Source: DATKDU01 sp035512595 (lineage in GTDB: Bacteria; Planctomycetota; Planctomycetia; Pirellulales; Pirellulaceae). From it: a stretch of 8,002 nt of DNA. Under the pieces are notes generated by a model. That model was given only the letters and a program-made list of their open reading frames with translations, was not told the DNA's origin and searched no databases. The stretch spans positions 1 through 8,002 of the forward strand of contig DATKDU010000554.1 in the NCBI GenBank assembly GCA_035512595.1, given 5' to 3'. This document shows, piece after piece, positions 5,981 to 8,002 of this stretch (the first letter of the stretch is position 1; the number at the start of each line of letters is the position of its first letter). A program made the position numbers and the translations under genes.

Positions 5981-6871
5981 ATGAAATTCCACGTCGCGGT
6001 CATTGCTTGCACGCTACTGTTGACATCACTGCGATTTGACGCGATAGCGGAAGAGGCGCCAGCGCCCTCGAAGGATGTGCAAGATGGCCTGGTTGTTCAA
6101 TTGCGATTCCGGAACCGCGCCGAAGGGCGGTCCACGCCCGCCACCTACGTGACTGGCGAACAAGTACCGATTGCCGTGCGAGCGCGGGGAATTACGACGG
6201 GTGAGGATGGGAAGATCGACGTGTTGGCCCGCGCTGATCTGCTCGATGAGAACGGCAAGGTTGTCGCGCCGCTCGGCTCTCATCGCGCCAACTTTCCGAT
6301 GACACTGGGAGGCTCTGAGTTCAATTTCGGAATGGCTGGAAACGTGGCGACTGGTTTAACCGGAAGCCATCGAGTCAGGGTCACGATCGAAGACCAACTC
6401 TCGGGGAAGACCGCGACTGACGATTTGGACGTCTGGGTCGAGAGCAGGGAAACGCTGGCACTCGTTCACCTGCGAGCTGGATATGACCCGGAAGGAAAAG
6501 TTCCCAGTGATGTGTTTCCGGTAGGACAATCAGCTTCGGTCCATTTCCACCTCGTCGGCTGCGGAATCGCCGACGGCAAATCGGAGATCGAATCGACTCT
6601 CACCATTCTGGATCAATCGGGTAAGCCAATTCCTGCACAGCCGCTGCGCGTCGGTGGCAAGGCGGAGCAATCGATCTATGCTGACTCCGGAGTTATGAAC
6701 TGTTTCTTCATGATGTTGCTGAATCGATCCGGGGATTTCGTGCTTCGTATTGAGGTTACGGATAAAGTAACGGAAAAGAAGGTCAGCCGAGACCTGGCGA
6801 TTCGCGTTGTGGATGCCGCTGAGTGGCTGGCTACTGAGGTTGCTGAGAATTCGCAGGAAAAAACGCGTTAG
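5981..6871 (+). CDS. Secreted two-domain (duplicated beta-sandwich-like) protein, function unknown
   Basis: The product is 296 aa. It begins with a signal peptide (MKFHVAVIACTLLLTSLRFD, likely cleaved after AIA at residue 23), so it is expected to be exported. The frame is open up to 5822, but the ribosome site and signal peptide place the start at 5981. Residues about 55-152 and 175-277 are two copies of one domain. Aligned pieces are VTGEQVPIAVRARGI with FPVGQSASVHFHLVGCGI, ARADLLDENGKVVAP with ESTLTILDQSGKPIPA, and GSHRVRVTIEDQLSGKTATD with GDFVLRIEVTDKVTEKKVSR. Each copy ends in a beta strand (DLDVWV / DLAIRVV). This looks like an Ig/fibronectin-like fold in which the last strands carry the V-T-I-E-D / I-E-V-T-D signature. 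No catalytic motif is visible. A binding or structural role in the envelope is a guess. It is transcribed divergently from shc and convergently with the slipin gene. Confidence 0.75.
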   Translation: MKFHVAVIACTLLLTSLRFDAIAEEAPAPSKDVQDGLVVQLRFRNRAEGRSTPATYVTGEQVPIAVRARGITTGEDGKIDVLARADLLDENGKVVAPLGSHRANFPMTLGGSEFNFGMAGNVATGLTGSHRVRVTIEDQLSGKTATDDLDVWVESRETLALVHLRAGYDPEGKVPSDVFPVGQSASVHFHLVGCGIADGKSEIESTLTILDQSGKPIPAQPLRVGGKAEQSIYADSGVMNCFFMMLLNRSGDFVLRIEVTDKVTEKKVSRDLAIRVVDAAEWLATEVAENSQEKTR

Positions 6872-6888
6872 CCAGCCGTACGAAAGAA

Positions 6889-6920
6889 GGCGCGGCGACA
6901 GCGGGTGCCATCGCCGCGCC
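6889..6920. terminator. 10-bp perfect stem-loop between convergent genes
   Basis: GGCGCGGCGA (6889-6898) pairs perfectly with TCGCCGCGCC (6911-6920) around a 12-base loop, 17 bases after the stop of the secreted-protein gene. There is no T-tract, so it is not a classic intrinsic terminator; its GC-rich stem and position suggest transcript-end or mRNA-stability structure usable on either strand. Confidence 0.5.
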
Positions 6921-6933
6921 CAGGTTGATGCAA

Positions 6934-6952
6934 GGCAGGCGAGACGCCTGCC
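6934..6952. repeat. Palindrome GGCAGGCG-AGA-CGCCTGCC just after the slipin stop
   Basis: Perfect 8-bp arms with a 3-base loop, followed on the plus strand by CCACG. It starts 5 bases after the minus-strand TAA of the SPFH gene and shares the 11-mer CCTGCCCCACG (6947-6957) with shc-internal repeats. It resembles the GGACAGGTT family in size and layout and may double as the 3' hairpin of the slipin transcript. Confidence 0.6.
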
Positions 6953-6957
6953 CCACG

Positions 6958-8002
6958 TTACAGCAGGTTGACGATCTTATCGGCCAGACCCTTCTCAGTT
7001 GGTCCCTTCTCGCCGAGAACCACGCTCAGCTTGCCGCCGGAAGCGATCTTTTCGAGCACCTCCAGCTCCTTCAGCCGCATCAGCGTCGGGTTCTCGGCCA
7101 AGAGCCGGGCGGTATTCGCCTGGCTGCGGGCGGCGGCAGTCTCTTCGCGGCGGGTGATCAAGTTGGCCTCGGCCGCCTTCTTGGCCTCGGTCACCTTGTT
7201 CAAGAGGTCCTTCATCTCCCCCGGCAGCATCACGTCTCGAATGCCGACGGCTAGAATCTCCAGTCCCAGCCCAGTCGCCCGGCGGCGCACGAGCTGCTCC
7301 AGCTCCGCCGCCACGGCATCCTTGCCGGTCAGCAGGGCATCGAGCTCGCGAGTGCCGACGACGGCCCGCAGGACGAGCTGCACGTCGCGGTACAGCGCGG
7401 TGCGGACGTCCTCGCTCACGCTGACCGCCAGCCGCGGATCGCTCACGCGGAAGGTTACGACCGCGGTCAGGCGCAGGGTCACCTTGTCGGCAGTCATGAT
7501 CTCCTGGCCGCCGACGTCGAGCATGGCCTCGCGGAGGTCCACCGGCACCAGCTTGACGCGGGCGACGTTCTTCCAGAACGCGTACTGACCCGGCGGCAGG
7601 GCCTCGACGAAGTTGCCGTCGATCAGCAGCACGCCGGCGTGGCCGGCCTCAACCGCCTGCACGTCGAGCAGCTTGTCCACCAGCGGCTGGCGGGCGATCG
7701 CCGGCAGCTCCTTGTGGGCGAAGCGGACAGCGCGCGCATCGATCAGCTCGACCTCGACCTTGCGGTGGGTGGTCCAGTAAGCGAACAGGCCCGGCCCCAG
7801 CACGTGGCTGAAGCGGCCGTCCACCCAGACGAGCGCCCGCTCATGGTCCTTGAGATCCAGTACGGTTGCCCGGCCGTCGAGCACGCCGCTCTTGGCGATC
7901 ACGTCGATCTGCTCGTGGACGAGCCACGGCGCGCGGAACTGGGCGCACTCGATCTTGAGCTTGCCCAGCGGGTCCAGCAGCCAGTGGCGGCCCGGGCCGA
8001 GC
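6958..8002 (-). CDS. Slipin-type SPFH/Band 7 protein; N-terminus outside the window
   Basis: The frame is open to the right edge, reading LGPGRHWLLDPLGKLKIECA upstream of the GTG at 7902, so that GTG is not the true start. Visible are three copies of a module ending in [DG.F]-LxPGxxAxW-V.V..VDxR (nt about 8001-7933 partial, 7836-7732 and 7638-7531). The SPFH core follows, with DVGGQEIMTADKVTLRLTAV, FRVSDP, YRDVQLVLRAVVGTRELDAL and LGLEILAVGIRDVMLPGEMK. Next comes a coiled-coil region (EAKKAAEANLITRREETAA and on) and a C-terminal LGEKG...LADKIVNLL. SPFH proteins oligomerise at membranes and organise lipid microdomains. That this one acts with hopanoid lipids is only suggested by proximity. A five-residue stretch PTEKG near the end looks like a small duplication of EKG. 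Stop TAA at 6960-6958. Confidence 0.9.
   Translation of the reverse strand, partial: LGPGRHWLLDPLGKLKIECAQFRAPWLVHEQIDVIAKSGVLDGRATVLDLKDHERALVWVDGRFSHVLGPGLFAYWTTHRKVEVELIDARAVRFAHKELPAIARQPLVDKLLDVQAVEAGHAGVLLIDGNFVEALPPGQYAFWKNVARVKLVPVDLREAMLDVGGQEIMTADKVTLRLTAVVTFRVSDPRLAVSVSEDVRTALYRDVQLVLRAVVGTRELDALLTGKDAVAAELEQLVRRRATGLGLEILAVGIRDVMLPGEMKDLLNKVTEAKKAAEANLITRREETAAARSQANTARLLAENPTLMRLKELEVLEKIASGGKLSVVLGEKGPTEKGLADKIVNLL

Noticed and set aside
1..8002. Previously undescribed multi-gene system such as a defence or biosynthetic island
   Set aside because: Apart from shc-hpnH the genes are in mixed orientations, have no evident shared function and no mobile-element genes; the novelty here is in the repeats rather than in a gene system.

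Overview
The window reads as chromosomal DNA of a high-GC bacterium, most likely a planctomycete of the Pirellulales type. Three things suggest this. A predicted membrane protein has an N-terminal helix of the 'RLQFSLFSLFVAVTALC' style that is common in that group. Hopanoid genes sit among slipin-type and DUF255 genes. Several ORFs carry in-frame repeat-derived insertions. The assignment is an inference from protein style, because no rRNA or other marker gene is present.

Layout: (1) nt 1-1281 (+) is the C-terminal two thirds of a DUF255/YyaL-type protein, cut by the window edge. (2) nt 1345-2352 (+) is a one-helix membrane-anchored protein with MORN/YwqK-like repeats. (3) Convergent with it on the minus strand is a two-gene hopanoid operon: shc (squalene-hopene cyclase, 5694-3556) followed by hpnH (adenosylhopane synthase, 3507-2392). 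(4) Divergent from shc is a secreted protein with two copies of a beta-sandwich-like domain (5981-6871). (5) Convergent with that, at the right edge, is a slipin-type SPFH protein (8002-6958) whose N-terminus is cut off.

The metabolic story is hopanoid synthesis. Shc cyclises squalene to diploptene/diplopterol, and HpnH attaches the 5'-deoxyadenosyl group to give adenosylhopane, the precursor of C35 bacteriohopanepolyols. The other genes have no evident functional link to this pair.

The most unusual signal is repetitive DNA. Short palindromes built as GGxCAGGT-loop-ACCTGxCC, plus tandem 'GTTCAAA' and 'GAGTCCC' type repeats, occur between genes and also inside reading frames without breaking them. 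A near-perfect 27-bp inverted repeat lies inside the DUF255 gene. The same palindrome type produces the same peptide, GQVENL, in both the DUF255 protein and Shc. Shc also carries a repeat-derived insertion just after its catalytic DxDD motif and a repeat-derived C-terminal tail. This resembles in principle the Rickettsia palindromic elements that insert in frame into genes. I saw no defence system, CRISPR array, tRNA, rRNA, transposase or prophage gene.
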